Positions 51,140-59,176 of a DNA stretch of 64,000 nucleotides are shown here, one piece after another. This stretch comes from Rhizobiaceae bacterium (GTDB taxonomy: Bacteria > Pseudomonadota > Alphaproteobacteria > Rhizobiales > Rhizobiaceae), in the NCBI GenBank assembly GCA_025698895.1, contig JAILWO010000003.1:186001-250000 (forward strand), written 5' to 3'. Each line of letters begins with the position of its first letter. The stretch's first letter is position 1. Below the pieces are notes generated by a model. That model saw nothing but the letters and a program-made list of their open reading frames with translations, was not told the DNA's origin and made no database searches. The translations under genes and the position numbers were made by a program.

Positions 51140-52228
51140 CTATGCCTTTACGTAGTCGGCCGCGTTGTGTTTTCTCAACACCTCGTCGAAGCGGCGGGCG
51201 AAGGCGTCGTCGGCCAGCTTCTTGCGGCGCTGGATGTCGGCGGTGGCGACCATGTTCTTCTCGTGCATCTCGAGCAGGTCGCCGATGTGTTTCTGCGCGG
51301 CGGCGCCGATGCCGGCCATGGTCTCCTCGGCGGTGGTGTCGACGCGGCTGCCGAGCGTGTTGATCTTGTGGGCGACGTCCTGCTGGGCGGCCGTCTTCAG
51401 GCTGTCCTCCAGCGCCTTGTACAGCACGATGCGCTGCTCGGTGTCGATGGTCAGCTTGTTGATCAGCGTGTTCTGGGCCGCGATCTGGTTGTTGAGCGAA
51501 TCCACGAAGGTCTGGAACATGGAGGTGTAGCGTTCCAGCGTCTGGCTCTCGGCCAGAAGCTCCTGTTCCTTGGCCTGTTTCTCGTTGTATTCGGTCGCCA
51601 GCTTGGAGCGCTCGCCTTCCAGCGCGGTACGGTCGGACTGGTTGGTCGACGCCGCGATGCGGTTTTCGATGTCGAGCAGAAGCGGGTTGAGTTCCTCGAT
51701 GCGCTTCTGGGTGGCGGTGAGCTGCTCCATCGTGGCCTTGCGGCGTTCGATCACCTGGGCGAGGCTCTGCTCGGAGGTCTTGTAGCGCTGGTCCAGGATC
51801 GCCTTCTGCTCGCTCAATATGCCGACGATCGTGTCGGACTTGGCGAGCAGTTCCTGCAGATTGCCGGCCAGCGACATGTTGCGCACGCGCTCGGTGCGCA
51901 TGCGCTGCTGGCGCACCTTGGAGAACAGGCCGACGAAGCTTTCCCAGCCCGTATAGCTCTTCATCGATTCGAACTCGGCGCCGAAGACGTTGGTGGCGTC
52001 CTCCAGCCCGATGATCAGGTCGGCGATGTTGCCTTCCATCGTCTTCTGCTGGGCGAGCACGTCCTGGATGCGGGCGTTCTCGATGTCGAAATCGGTCTTG
52101 CCGATCGTCTCGTCGGCCTGGGCGATCTTCTCCAGGACGATGCCCGACTGTTCGACCTTGGTGCGCATGTCCTCGACCGTTGCCCGGGTACGTTCGATCT
52201 CGGCATCGAAATTCTGCAACGTGGCCAT
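51140..52228 (-). CDS. Coiled-coil protein, first gene of uncharacterised AAA operon
   Basis: A 362-residue, almost entirely helical protein with heptad-rich stretches (residues 5-60, 130-260 and 300-355) such as ERRKATMEQLTATQKRIEEL and ERSKLATEYNEKQAKEQELL. No signal or membrane helix. It loosely recalls PspA/TelA-like coiled-coil proteins but no family is certain. Start ATG at 52228 with GAGGGAAATTGC before it. It heads the minus-strand operon with the 380-residue protein, AAA ATPase, 428-residue and DUF2333 proteins; it is the natural candidate substrate or scaffold of the ATPase. Confidence 0.8.
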   Translation of the reverse strand: MATLQNFDAEIERTRATVEDMRTKVEQSGIVLEKIAQADETIGKTDFDIENARIQDVLAQQKTMEGNIADLIIGLEDATNVFGAEFESMKSYTGWESFVGLFSKVRQQRMRTERVRNMSLAGNLQELLAKSDTIVGILSEQKAILDQRYKTSEQSLAQVIERRKATMEQLTATQKRIEELNPLLLDIENRIAASTNQSDRTALEGERSKLATEYNEKQAKEQELLAESQTLERYTSMFQTFVDSLNNQIAAQNTLINKLTIDTEQRIVLYKALEDSLKTAAQQDVAHKINTLGSRVDTTAEETMAGIGAAAQKHIGDLLEMHEKNMVATADIQRRKKLADDAFARRFDEVLRKHNAADYVKA

Positions 52229-52322
52229 GCAATTTCCCTCCGGCGGCTGATGCGCGACTATATGAGCCGGTCGTAACGATGGAAAGACGGCGCGACGGTG
52301 AGAGGCTTCACCTTCGCAGCCT

Positions 52323-52934
52323 TCAGCGTCGGCCGAACCCGACCAGGTCCTCGCCGCGCCAGCGTCCCATTTCCTCTTCCCAATGGCGGCGGCACAGGGA
52401 CACATATTGCGTGTCGCCGATGACGACCTGCGCGCCTTCCTTCAACACCTTGCCGTCCGGGCCGAGCCGCACGACCATCGTCGCCTTGCGTCCGCAGCGG
52501 CAGATGGTGCGGACCTCGCGCAGCTCGTCGGCCAGCGCCAGCAGCGCCTGCGAACCCGGAAACAGCCTGCCCTGGAAATCCACCCTCAGCCCGTAGCACA
52601 TGACGGGGATGTCCAGCCTGTCGACGACGCGGGCGAGTTGCCAGACCTGTGTCTCGTCGAGAAACTGAGCCTCGTCGACGAAGACGCAGTGGATATTGTC
52701 GTGCCGCAGGCGTTCGGAGACCCGCGCGAACAGGTCGTCGTTCTCGGCGAAGGTTTCGGCCTCCGAGGACAGGCCGATGCGCGATCCGATGCGGCCCTTG
52801 CCGGCGCGGTCGTCCAGCGCGGCGATGAACAGCATCGTGGACATGCCGCGCTCGCGGTAATTGTACGATGCCTGCAGGAGCATCGTCGACTTGCCCGCGT
52901 TCATCGTGGCGTAGTGGAAGTAGAGTTTGGCCAT
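52323..52934 (-). CDS. tdk: Thymidine kinase
   Basis: A 203-residue type II thymidine kinase. P-loop YATMNAGKST (residues 8-17), catalytic region VFVDEAQFL, the substrate part CYGLRVDFQGRLFPGS and zinc ligands TICRCGRKAT with LCRRH near the C-terminus match E. coli Tdk throughout. It phosphorylates thymidine in nucleoside salvage. Start ATG at 52934; longer open frame to 53120 has no similarity. It stands 94 bp upstream of the coiled-coil gene. Confidence 0.96.
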   Translation of the reverse strand: MAKLYFHYATMNAGKSTMLLQASYNYRERGMSTMLFIAALDDRAGKGRIGSRIGLSSEAETFAENDDLFARVSERLRHDNIHCVFVDEAQFLDETQVWQLARVVDRLDIPVMCYGLRVDFQGRLFPGSQALLALADELREVRTICRCGRKATMVVRLGPDGKVLKEGAQVVIGDTQYVSLCRRHWEEEMGRWRGEDLVGFGRR

Positions 52935-53134
52935 GATGTCCCATAGTCCAGCCGGCCACGCAGGCAAACGCCAATCGGGGCGTTTCCACGACAGTTGCGG
53001 GGCGCCTGGCCCCGACCGTGCTTGAAAGCGGCCGGGAATGGTGTTTGTTTCAAGGCGATGACGCGGCGCACAAGCCGCGCGATCCGATCCGCCCGCGTCC
53101 GCGGGCCAGAACAAAGACAATGGGAGACGATGTC

Positions 53135-54079
53135 ATGACCAGGACGACCACGATTTCCGCCCTCGCGCTCGCCGCCGCCCTTTGGGCCGGCGCGGCCCAA
53201 GCGGCCGATCCCGAAAGCTGCAGGACGGTGCGGTTTTCCGATGTCGGCTGGACCGACATCACCGCCACGACGGCGACCGCGTCGGTCATTCTGGAGGCGC
53301 TCGGCTACGAGCCGGAGACGCAGGTGCTGTCGGTGCCCGTGACCTATGCCTCGCTCAAGAACAAGGACATCGACGTCTTCCTCGGCAACTGGATGCCGAC
53401 GATGGAGGCCGATATCAAGCCCTACCTGGAGGACGGTTCCGTCGAGACGCTGGTGACCAATCTGGAAGGGGCGAAATACACGCTCGCCGTGCCGCAATAC
53501 ACCTATGACGCGGGGCTGAAGTCGTTTGCCGACATCGCCAAGTTCTCCGAGGAGCTGGACGGCAAGATCTACGGCATCGAGCCGGGCAATGACGGCAACC
53601 GGCTGATCCTCGACATGATCGAGAACGACCAGTTCGGGCTCGGCGATTTCGAGCTGGTCGAGAGTTCCGAGGCCGGCATGCTGTCGGCGGTGCAAAGGGC
53701 CAGCGGCTCCCAGCAGCACATCGTCTTCCTGGGCTGGGAACCGCATCCGATGAACGCCAATATCGACATGGCCTATCTCGAAGGCGGCGACGACGTGTTC
53801 GGCCCCAACTATGGCGGCGCCACCGTGCACACCAATGTGCGCGCGGGCTATGCCGAGGAATGCCCGAACGTGGGCAAGCTGTTCTCGAACATGGTCTTTT
53901 CGCTCGAAATGGAAAACGAGATCATGAGCGCCATCCTCGACGACGGCAAGCAGCCCGAGGCCGCCGCGACCGAGTGGCTCAAGGCGAACATGGACGCCGT
54001 GAAGCCGTGGCTGGAAGGGGTGACAACCTTCGATGGCGGCGACGCGGCCGAAGCGGTCGAGGAAAAGCTAGCGGGGTGA
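53135..54079 (+). CDS. choX: Choline/betaine ABC transporter substrate-binding protein
   Basis: A 314-residue periplasmic protein of the OpuAC/ProX family, closest in pattern to ChoX. Signal peptide (residues 1-23, cleavage in AQAADPE), then RFSDVGWTDITATTATASVILEAL, the aromatic-rich binding site region FLGNWMPTME, YGIEPGNDGNR and FLGWEPHPMN. ChoX binds choline or acetylcholine. ATG at 53135 has GGGAG eight bases upstream. A type B repeat pair separates it from choW. Confidence 0.92.
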   Translation: MTRTTTISALALAAALWAGAAQAADPESCRTVRFSDVGWTDITATTATASVILEALGYEPETQVLSVPVTYASLKNKDIDVFLGNWMPTMEADIKPYLEDGSVETLVTNLEGAKYTLAVPQYTYDAGLKSFADIAKFSEELDGKIYGIEPGNDGNRLILDMIENDQFGLGDFELVESSEAGMLSAVQRASGSQQHIVFLGWEPHPMNANIDMAYLEGGDDVFGPNYGGATVHTNVRAGYAEECPNVGKLFSNMVFSLEMENEIMSAILDDGKQPEAAATEWLKANMDAVKPWLEGVTTFDGGDAAEAVEEKLAG

Positions 54080-54089
54080 GGCGCAGCCT

Positions 54090-54226
54090 GCCCCTCACCC
54101 TTACCCTCTCCCCGTGAAGAACGGGGAGAGGGGGCGCCGGCGCCGGTAAGCAATCGACGAGGTCGCCACAGCGCTCCTCTCCCCGCAAGCGGGGAGAGGA
54201 TGCCGACAGGCAGGTGAGGGGCGGCG
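54090..54226. repeat. Palindromic repeats B4 and a related hairpin between choX and choW
   Basis: B4 (54090-54135): CCCCTCACCCTTACCCTCTC then CTCCCCGTGAAGAACGGGGAG. A second, related element at 54173-54226 has CTCTCCCCGCAAGCGGGGAGAG and ends CAGGTGAGGGGCGG, inverted. Together they form strong stems in the operon mRNA directly after the binding-protein gene. Confidence 0.85.
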
Positions 54227-54283
54227 CGACGCCGACGGGGAACATGAAGCGCCTCCCGGCTGGCGCATGATGAGGGGCAAGCC

Positions 54284-55138
54284 ATGGATCCGATCACCAG
54301 GTGGGTCGCCAGCCTGAAGATACCCATCGGCCCGTGGGGCCGGGACTTCTTCAATTTCCTGACGACCAACTTCGAGTGGTTCTTCGATTCCATAGCCGAC
54401 GGCGCGGCCTTCGTGCTGGACGGCCTGATCGACTTCCTGCTTGCCATCCCGCCCGTCCTCGTCATCCTGGCCGTCGCCGCGCTCGCCTGGTGGCTGCAGA
54501 AGAGCTGGAAGCTGGCGCTGGGATCGGTGCTGGGCCTTCTGTTCATCGTCAACCAGGGCCTGTGGTCCGAAACCATCGAGACGGTGGTGCTGGTCGTCGC
54601 GGCGGCGGCGACCTCCATGGCGATCGGCGTGCCGATCGGCATCTGGGCCGCGCACAAGAAGCAGGTCTATGCCTGGCTGCAGCCGGTTCTCGACCTGATG
54701 CAGACGCTGCCGACCTTCGTCTATCTGATCCCGGTGCTGATCCTGTTCGGCCTGGGCGTCGCGCCGGGCATGATCGTCACCGTGATCTTCGCCATGCCGG
54801 CGCCGATCAGGCTGACCTATCTCGGCATCACCTCGGTGCCGACGCCTATGCTGGAGGCGGGCGAGGCATTCGGCGCCACCAAGCGGCAATTGCTGTGGAA
54901 GGTGGAACTGCCGGCCGCGCTGCCGACCATCATGGCAGGCCTCACCCAATGCATCATGCTGTCGCTTTCGATGGTCGTCATCGCCGCGCTGATCGGCGCC
55001 AACGGGCTCGGCAAGCCGGTGGTGCGCGCGCTCAACACGGTCAACATACCGCTTGGGCTGGAGGCGGGGCTCGCCATCGTGGTCCTGGCCATCATCCTTG
55101 ACCGCATCACCCGCGTGCGGACGGGAGCGGCCTCATGA
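54284..55138 (+). CDS. choW: Choline ABC transporter permease
   Basis: A 284-residue permease of the ProW/OpuAB type with about six helices and the conserved loop GITSVPTPMLEAGEAFGATKRQLLWKVELPAALP for the ATPase. Start ATG at 54284 preceded by TGAGGGGCAAGCC. Its stop overlaps the choV ATG by four bases. In the choXWV system it forms the channel for choline. Confidence 0.93.
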   Translation: MDPITRWVASLKIPIGPWGRDFFNFLTTNFEWFFDSIADGAAFVLDGLIDFLLAIPPVLVILAVAALAWWLQKSWKLALGSVLGLLFIVNQGLWSETIETVVLVVAAAATSMAIGVPIGIWAAHKKQVYAWLQPVLDLMQTLPTFVYLIPVLILFGLGVAPGMIVTVIFAMPAPIRLTYLGITSVPTPMLEAGEAFGATKRQLLWKVELPAALPTIMAGLTQCIMLSLSMVVIAALIGANGLGKPVVRALNTVNIPLGLEAGLAIVVLAIILDRITRVRTGAAS

Positions 55139-56316
55139 GCACCGCGATCGAATTCAAGGACGTAGACATCATCTTCGGCAAGGAGCAGGCCAGGGCGACC
55201 GCCATGCTCGACCAGGGCGCGAGCCGGCAGGAAATCCTCGAAGCGACCGGGGCCGTGCTGGGTGCTGCCAGGGCCAGCCTGGCGGTGGAGGCGGGCGAGA
55301 TCTCGGTCCTGATGGGACTTTCGGGCTCCGGCAAGTCGACGCTGCTGCGGGCCGTCAACGGGCTCAACAAGGTCAGCCGCGGCTCGGTCGTGGTCCATGA
55401 CGGGGAGTGGCAGACCGACGTCGTGACCTGTTCGGCGGCGCAGTTGCGCCGGATCCGGCGCGAATGCGTGGCGATGGTCTTCCAGCAGTTCGCGCTGCTT
55501 CCCTGGCGCACGGTCGAGGAGAATGTCGGCTTCGGCCTGGAACTGGCCGGCGTGCCGGAGGCGGAGCGAAAGGAGCGCGTGGCGCGCCAGCTCGAACTGG
55601 TCCATCTCGACCAGTGGGCGAAGAAATACGCGCACGAGCTTTCGGGCGGCATGCAGCAGCGCGTGGGACTGGCGCGCGCCTTCGCCACCGAGGCGCCGAT
55701 CCTGCTCATGGACGAGCCGTTCTCGGCGCTGGACCCGCTGATCCGCACCAAGCTGCAGGACGAGCTGCTCCAGCTCCAGGCGGACCTGAAGAAGACCATC
55801 CTGTTCGTCTCCCACGATCTCGAGGAGGCGCTCAAGATCGGCAATCGCATCACCATCATGGAGGGCGGGCACATCGTCCAGTCCGGCGCGCCGGAGGACA
55901 TCGTGCTCAAGCCGGCCAACGACTATGTCCGCGACTTCATCTCGAACGTGAACCCGCTGTCGGTGCTGACGGCGTGGAACGTCATGCGCGACCGGCGCGA
56001 CCTCGAGCCGGCCGGCGAGGGATGGCTGTGGCTGGACCGGCGCCAGACCACGCGCTTCCGCTTCGACGAGAACAACCTCGTGGTCGACGCCGAGCGCGAC
56101 GGCAAGCCCGCCATCTGGGTGGCCTGCGACCCGATGGAGCCTCTGCCCGAGGACAGCCACCAGGTCTACTGGGCGAAGCCCGGCACCAGCCTGAAGGCGG
56201 TCATGCTGGCCATGCACCGCTCGCAGACCGCGCCCGTCGCGATCTTCGACGAGGCGGCCCGCTTCATGGGTGCGATCGGCGTGCGCGACGTGCTGTCGGC
56301 GGTGGTGAAAAGGTAG
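55135..56316 (+). CDS. choV: Choline ABC transporter ATP-binding protein
   Basis: A 393-residue ATPase of the ProV/OpuAA group: Walker A GLSGSGKST (about residues 62-70), signature LSGGMQQRVGLARA, Walker B ILLMDEPFSALDPL, and a degenerate CBS-like C-terminal region (APVAIFDEAARFMGAIGVRDVL). The N-terminal insertion with TAMLDQGASRQEILEATG before the Walker A is typical for ChoV. Overlaps choW by four bases. Confidence 0.94.
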   Translation: MSTAIEFKDVDIIFGKEQARATAMLDQGASRQEILEATGAVLGAARASLAVEAGEISVLMGLSGSGKSTLLRAVNGLNKVSRGSVVVHDGEWQTDVVTCSAAQLRRIRRECVAMVFQQFALLPWRTVEENVGFGLELAGVPEAERKERVARQLELVHLDQWAKKYAHELSGGMQQRVGLARAFATEAPILLMDEPFSALDPLIRTKLQDELLQLQADLKKTILFVSHDLEEALKIGNRITIMEGGHIVQSGAPEDIVLKPANDYVRDFISNVNPLSVLTAWNVMRDRRDLEPAGEGWLWLDRRQTTRFRFDENNLVVDAERDGKPAIWVACDPMEPLPEDSHQVYWAKPGTSLKAVMLAMHRSQTAPVAIFDEAARFMGAIGVRDVLSAVVKR

Positions 56317-56654
56317 GGAGGCGGAGGCGGGGAAGGCCCGGCGGGCCGCCTGTCTTGTCGCCTGTCGGCATTTGTGCCAGCATCCAGGGAGAATGACCGT
56401 TTCCTGGAAAGGGACATGCCGATGGACATTCTAAGTCTGCCCTACAGCATTCGCGAATTGATCCGCCGGATCATCAACAGGTTCAGGTAGGCGACCGCGC
56501 GGTCGTTCGCGCTAATGACGCTGCCGGTCTCGGTGGTGACGCCGAGCCAGCGTCGCGGCGCGCAATAGTCCGGCCGGCAGGGACAGGTGGCACCGGATAA
56601 TGCCGGCCCCCATGCCCTCTCCCCCGACAGTCTTCAACATGCTAGGTTGGGCTC
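56317..56654. other. Gap of about 340 bp with one possible tiny ORF
   Basis: No long gene. Only the 24-codon frame at 56416-56490 has a ribosome binding site. The rest shows no domain or clear promoter. Confidence 0.5.
56416..56490 (+). CDS. Possible small cationic peptide (24 aa)
   Basis: A 24-codon frame MPMDILSLPYSIRELIRRII ending NRFR, preceded by GGAAAGGGAC. The predicted peptide is a cationic amphipathic helix, the type found in small membrane-active peptides. No homolog is known to me; it could be chance. Confidence 0.3.
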   Translation: MPMDILSLPYSIRELIRRIINRFR

Positions 56655-56969
56655 ATGCCACCCAATCCCGGAACCGTCGCTCCGCCGAAGACGAGGCCGC
56701 GCGTCAAGACCGAGCGGCCGAAGCTGCACAAGGTCATCCTCGTCAATGACGACTTCACGCCGCGCGAATTTGTCGTGATGGTGTTGAAGGCCGAGTTCCG
56801 GATGTCCGAGGACGAGGCTCATCGGGTCATGATCACCGCCCATCAGAAGGGCGTGTGCGTGGTGGCGGTCTTCACCAAGGACGTGGCCGAAACCAAGGCC
56901 ACCCGTGCCACCGACGCCGGCAAGGCGGCCGGCTATCCGCTGCTGTTCACCACGGAGCCGGAGGAGTAG
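56655..56969 (+). CDS. clpS: ATP-dependent Clp protease adaptor ClpS
   Basis: A 104-residue ClpS. The core KLHKVILVNDDFTPREFVVMVL holds the NDD motif that contacts N-end-rule substrates, then AHRVMITAHQKGVCVVAVFTKDVAETKATRA. It delivers N-degron proteins to ClpAP. ClpA is not next to it; alphaproteobacteria often have two clpS genes, and the location away from clpA suggests this is the second copy (ClpS2-like). Confidence 0.94.
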   Translation: MPPNPGTVAPPKTRPRVKTERPKLHKVILVNDDFTPREFVVMVLKAEFRMSEDEAHRVMITAHQKGVCVVAVFTKDVAETKATRATDAGKAAGYPLLFTTEPEE

Positions 56970-57018
56970 GCGGGGCGCGGCCGGTCAGGTCGCGCGCGCC
57001 CCGCATCGTTTGCGTCGG

Positions 57019-57192
57019 TCAAAGCACGAATCCGCGCGGCTTCTGGAAGGCCCTGCTGCGGGCCGGTTCGGGCCAGCCGATGTCCTTGCGGATCTCGCTC
57101 GGCAGGTTGGCGATCAGCTTCTCCGTGCGGATCAGTGCGCGGCGTTCGCGATAGGCATGAATGGCATTCCGGATCGAGGCGTAGGCGGACAT
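57019..57192 (-). CDS. Small DUF1127 protein
   Basis: A 57-residue protein, MSAYASIRNAIHAYRERRAL and then LPSEIRKDIGWPEP, the DUF1127 pattern with the conserved IGWP. DUF1127 proteins are small basic proteins, some of them RNA-related and stress-linked. The ATG at 57192 follows GGAAGGAGAAAGACC, a very strong site. It is divergent from an LsrB/VtlR-like LysR gene. Confidence 0.88.
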   Translation of the reverse strand: MSAYASIRNAIHAYRERRALIRTEKLIANLPSEIRKDIGWPEPARSRAFQKPRGFVL

Positions 57193-57322
57193 GGTCTTTC
57201 TCCTTCCCATGCTGGCCGGCCATCGCGGCCGGTCTTCATGGGTTGACTATGGAGACGGATCGATGTTCAATCAAACGAAATGGAATGATGCCATCGTTCA
57301 GAGATACTGAAAGGCACCTTGG
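57193..57322. promoter_or_regulatory. Divergent control region between DUF1127 and LysR genes
   Basis: A 130-bp AT-richer gap (TTCAATCAAACGAAATGGAA near its right half) expected to hold the LysR binding site and both promoters. An exact operator cannot be picked by eye. Confidence 0.5.
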
Positions 57323-58231
57323 ATGAACGCGCCGGTCAACCAACCCCTCCCGCTGCTCGAACTCGACGTGTTGCGCACCTTCGTGGCGATTGCCGAGACC
57401 GGCAGCTTCACCACGGCCGCCTCGACCGTCTTTCGCACGCCTTCGGCGGTGTCGATGCAGATCAAGAAGCTGGAGGAGATGCTGGGGCGCTCGCTGTTCA
57501 CGCGCGACGCACGCTCGGTGGCGTTGACCACAGACGGCGAAATGCTGCTCGGCTACGCCCGGCGTCTGCTGGCGATCAACCGGGAAGCGGTGTCGAAATT
57601 CGTGATGCCCGACATTCGCGGCATCGTGCGGCTGGGATCGCCCGACGACTATGGCGAGCGCGTCCTGCCGCAGGTGCTCAAGCGGTTCGCTCAGACGCAT
57701 CCGGCGATCGCGGTCGACGTCGTCATCGACCAGACCGCCAATCTCAAGCGCCGCATGGCCGAACGCCAGCTCGACATCACGTTGATGACGGCCTGCCGCA
57801 ACGTTCCGACGGAGGCCGAAATCCTGCTCACGGAGCCGATCGTGTGGGGCGCGGCGCGCGGCGGCACGGCGCATCTGCGCGACCCGCTGCCGGTCTCGCT
57901 CTGGGAGGAAGGCTGCGTGTGGCGGGCCGACGCGCTCGACGCGCTCGGCCGCACCGGCCGCAACTACCGCGTCGCCTATATGAGCGCCCATACCGCCGGC
58001 CAGCGCGCCGCCATCATGGCCGATCTGGCGATCGCGCCGCTGCCCAAGAGCTTCATCGGCGACGACATCGTGGCGCTGGGACCGCGCGACGGCCTGCCGG
58101 AACTGTCGAACTACAATCTGGCGATGCTGGTCGACGGCGAGGCCTCGGCACCGGTCTGCGCGCTGGCCGATCATATCCGCGCGACGATGGAGAGCTTCAA
58201 GGAATCCGGCCGCTTCGCCATCGCCGCCTGA
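57323..58231 (+). CDS. LysR family regulator, LsrB/VtlR-like
   Basis: A 302-residue LysR protein. The N-terminal helix-turn-helix reads LDVLRTFVAIAETGSFTTAA and VFRTPSAVSMQIKKLEEMLG, followed by the effector domain (GIVRLGSPDDYGERVLPQVL). This wording is that of LsrB of Sinorhizobium and VtlR of Brucella/Agrobacterium, which activate small regulatory RNAs and DUF1127-type small proteins. The divergent DUF1127 gene is its probable target. Confidence 0.88.
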   Translation: MNAPVNQPLPLLELDVLRTFVAIAETGSFTTAASTVFRTPSAVSMQIKKLEEMLGRSLFTRDARSVALTTDGEMLLGYARRLLAINREAVSKFVMPDIRGIVRLGSPDDYGERVLPQVLKRFAQTHPAIAVDVVIDQTANLKRRMAERQLDITLMTACRNVPTEAEILLTEPIVWGAARGGTAHLRDPLPVSLWEEGCVWRADALDALGRTGRNYRVAYMSAHTAGQRAAIMADLAIAPLPKSFIGDDIVALGPRDGLPELSNYNLAMLVDGEASAPVCALADHIRATMESFKESGRFAIAA

Positions 58232-58252
58232 CGATCGCCGGGAGCGGTTCGC

Positions 58253-58277
58253 GGAACGAATCACCCGCTGGACGGTT
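58253..58277 (+). promoter_or_regulatory. EcfG-like promoter upstream of ku
   Basis: GGAAC (58253-58257), 16-bp spacer, GGTT (58274-58277); the -10 deviates by one base from CGTT. It is 44 bp before the ku ATG. It resembles the element at 18368-18393. Confidence 0.5.
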
Positions 58278-58320
58278 TGCCTCGTATCGCCGCGTTGTCG
58301 CGTATCGAGGGTTTTTCGTC

Positions 58321-59169
58321 ATGGCCGCACGTCCGATCTGGAAGGGACAGCTCAGACTGTCGCTGGTTTCGATCCCGGTCGAGATGTACTCGGCGACCAA
58401 CGCCAAGGCGCGCATCAGCTTCCGCCAGATCCACAAGCCATCGGGCAAGCGCATCCAGTACGAGAAGGTCGTGCCGGGCCTGGGACCCGTCAAGGCCGAC
58501 GACATCTGGAAGGGCTACGAGGTTTCCGACGACGAATATGTCGTCATCGACCCCGACGACATCGACGCCATCAAGCTGGAGACGAAGAAGACGCTGGAGC
58601 TCATCCAGTTCGTCGATATTTCGGAGATCCCGCCGATCTATTTCGACAAGCCCTATTTCCTGGCGCCGACGGACGAACTGGCCGAGGACGCGTTTAGGGT
58701 GGTGCGGGATGCGCTGAAGCAGACCGGCAAGGCCGGCATCGGCCAGCTTGCCATGCGCGGACAGGAATATCTGGTCGCGGTGCGGCCCTGCGGCACGGGA
58801 TTGCTGCTGGAGACGCTCCATTACGAGAACGAAATCCGCAAGACGGACGAGTTCTTCTCGTCGATCTCCAAGAAGCCCGCCGAGAAGGAACTGCTGGAGG
58901 TCGCCAAGCAGCTCATCGAGAAGAAGACCGCTAAGTTCGACGCGAGCGCGTTCAAGGACCACTACGCGGAGGCGATCCGGGACCTGGTGAATGAAAAGGC
59001 CAAAGGCCGCAAGCCGAAGACCGTCCACGCCGAGGAGGCGCCGAGGAAGGGCGGCGACAATGTCGTCGACCTGATGTCGGCGCTGAAGAAGAGCCTGGAA
59101 AAGTCGGGCTCGAAATCCTCGTCGAAGAAGCCGGCGGCGAAGTCCGCGCCGCGGCGCAAATCCGCCTGA
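58321..59169 (+). CDS. ku: Ku protein, non-homologous end joining
   Basis: A 282-residue bacterial Ku: RPIWKGQLRLSLVSIPVEMYSA start, the beta-barrel ring core with KPYFLAPTDELAEDAFRVV and GIGQLAMRGQEYLVAVRP, and a Lys/Ser-rich C-terminal tail (KKSLEKSGSKSSSKKPAAK) that promotes DNA binding. It forms a homodimer ring on DNA ends and recruits LigD. Start ATG at 58321; ligD follows after 7 bp, so the two are one transcript. Confidence 0.96.
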   Translation: MAARPIWKGQLRLSLVSIPVEMYSATNAKARISFRQIHKPSGKRIQYEKVVPGLGPVKADDIWKGYEVSDDEYVVIDPDDIDAIKLETKKTLELIQFVDISEIPPIYFDKPYFLAPTDELAEDAFRVVRDALKQTGKAGIGQLAMRGQEYLVAVRPCGTGLLLETLHYENEIRKTDEFFSSISKKPAEKELLEVAKQLIEKKTAKFDASAFKDHYAEAIRDLVNEKAKGRKPKTVHAEEAPRKGGDNVVDLMSALKKSLEKSGSKSSSKKPAAKSAPRRKSA

Positions 59170-59176
59170 GGCCGTC

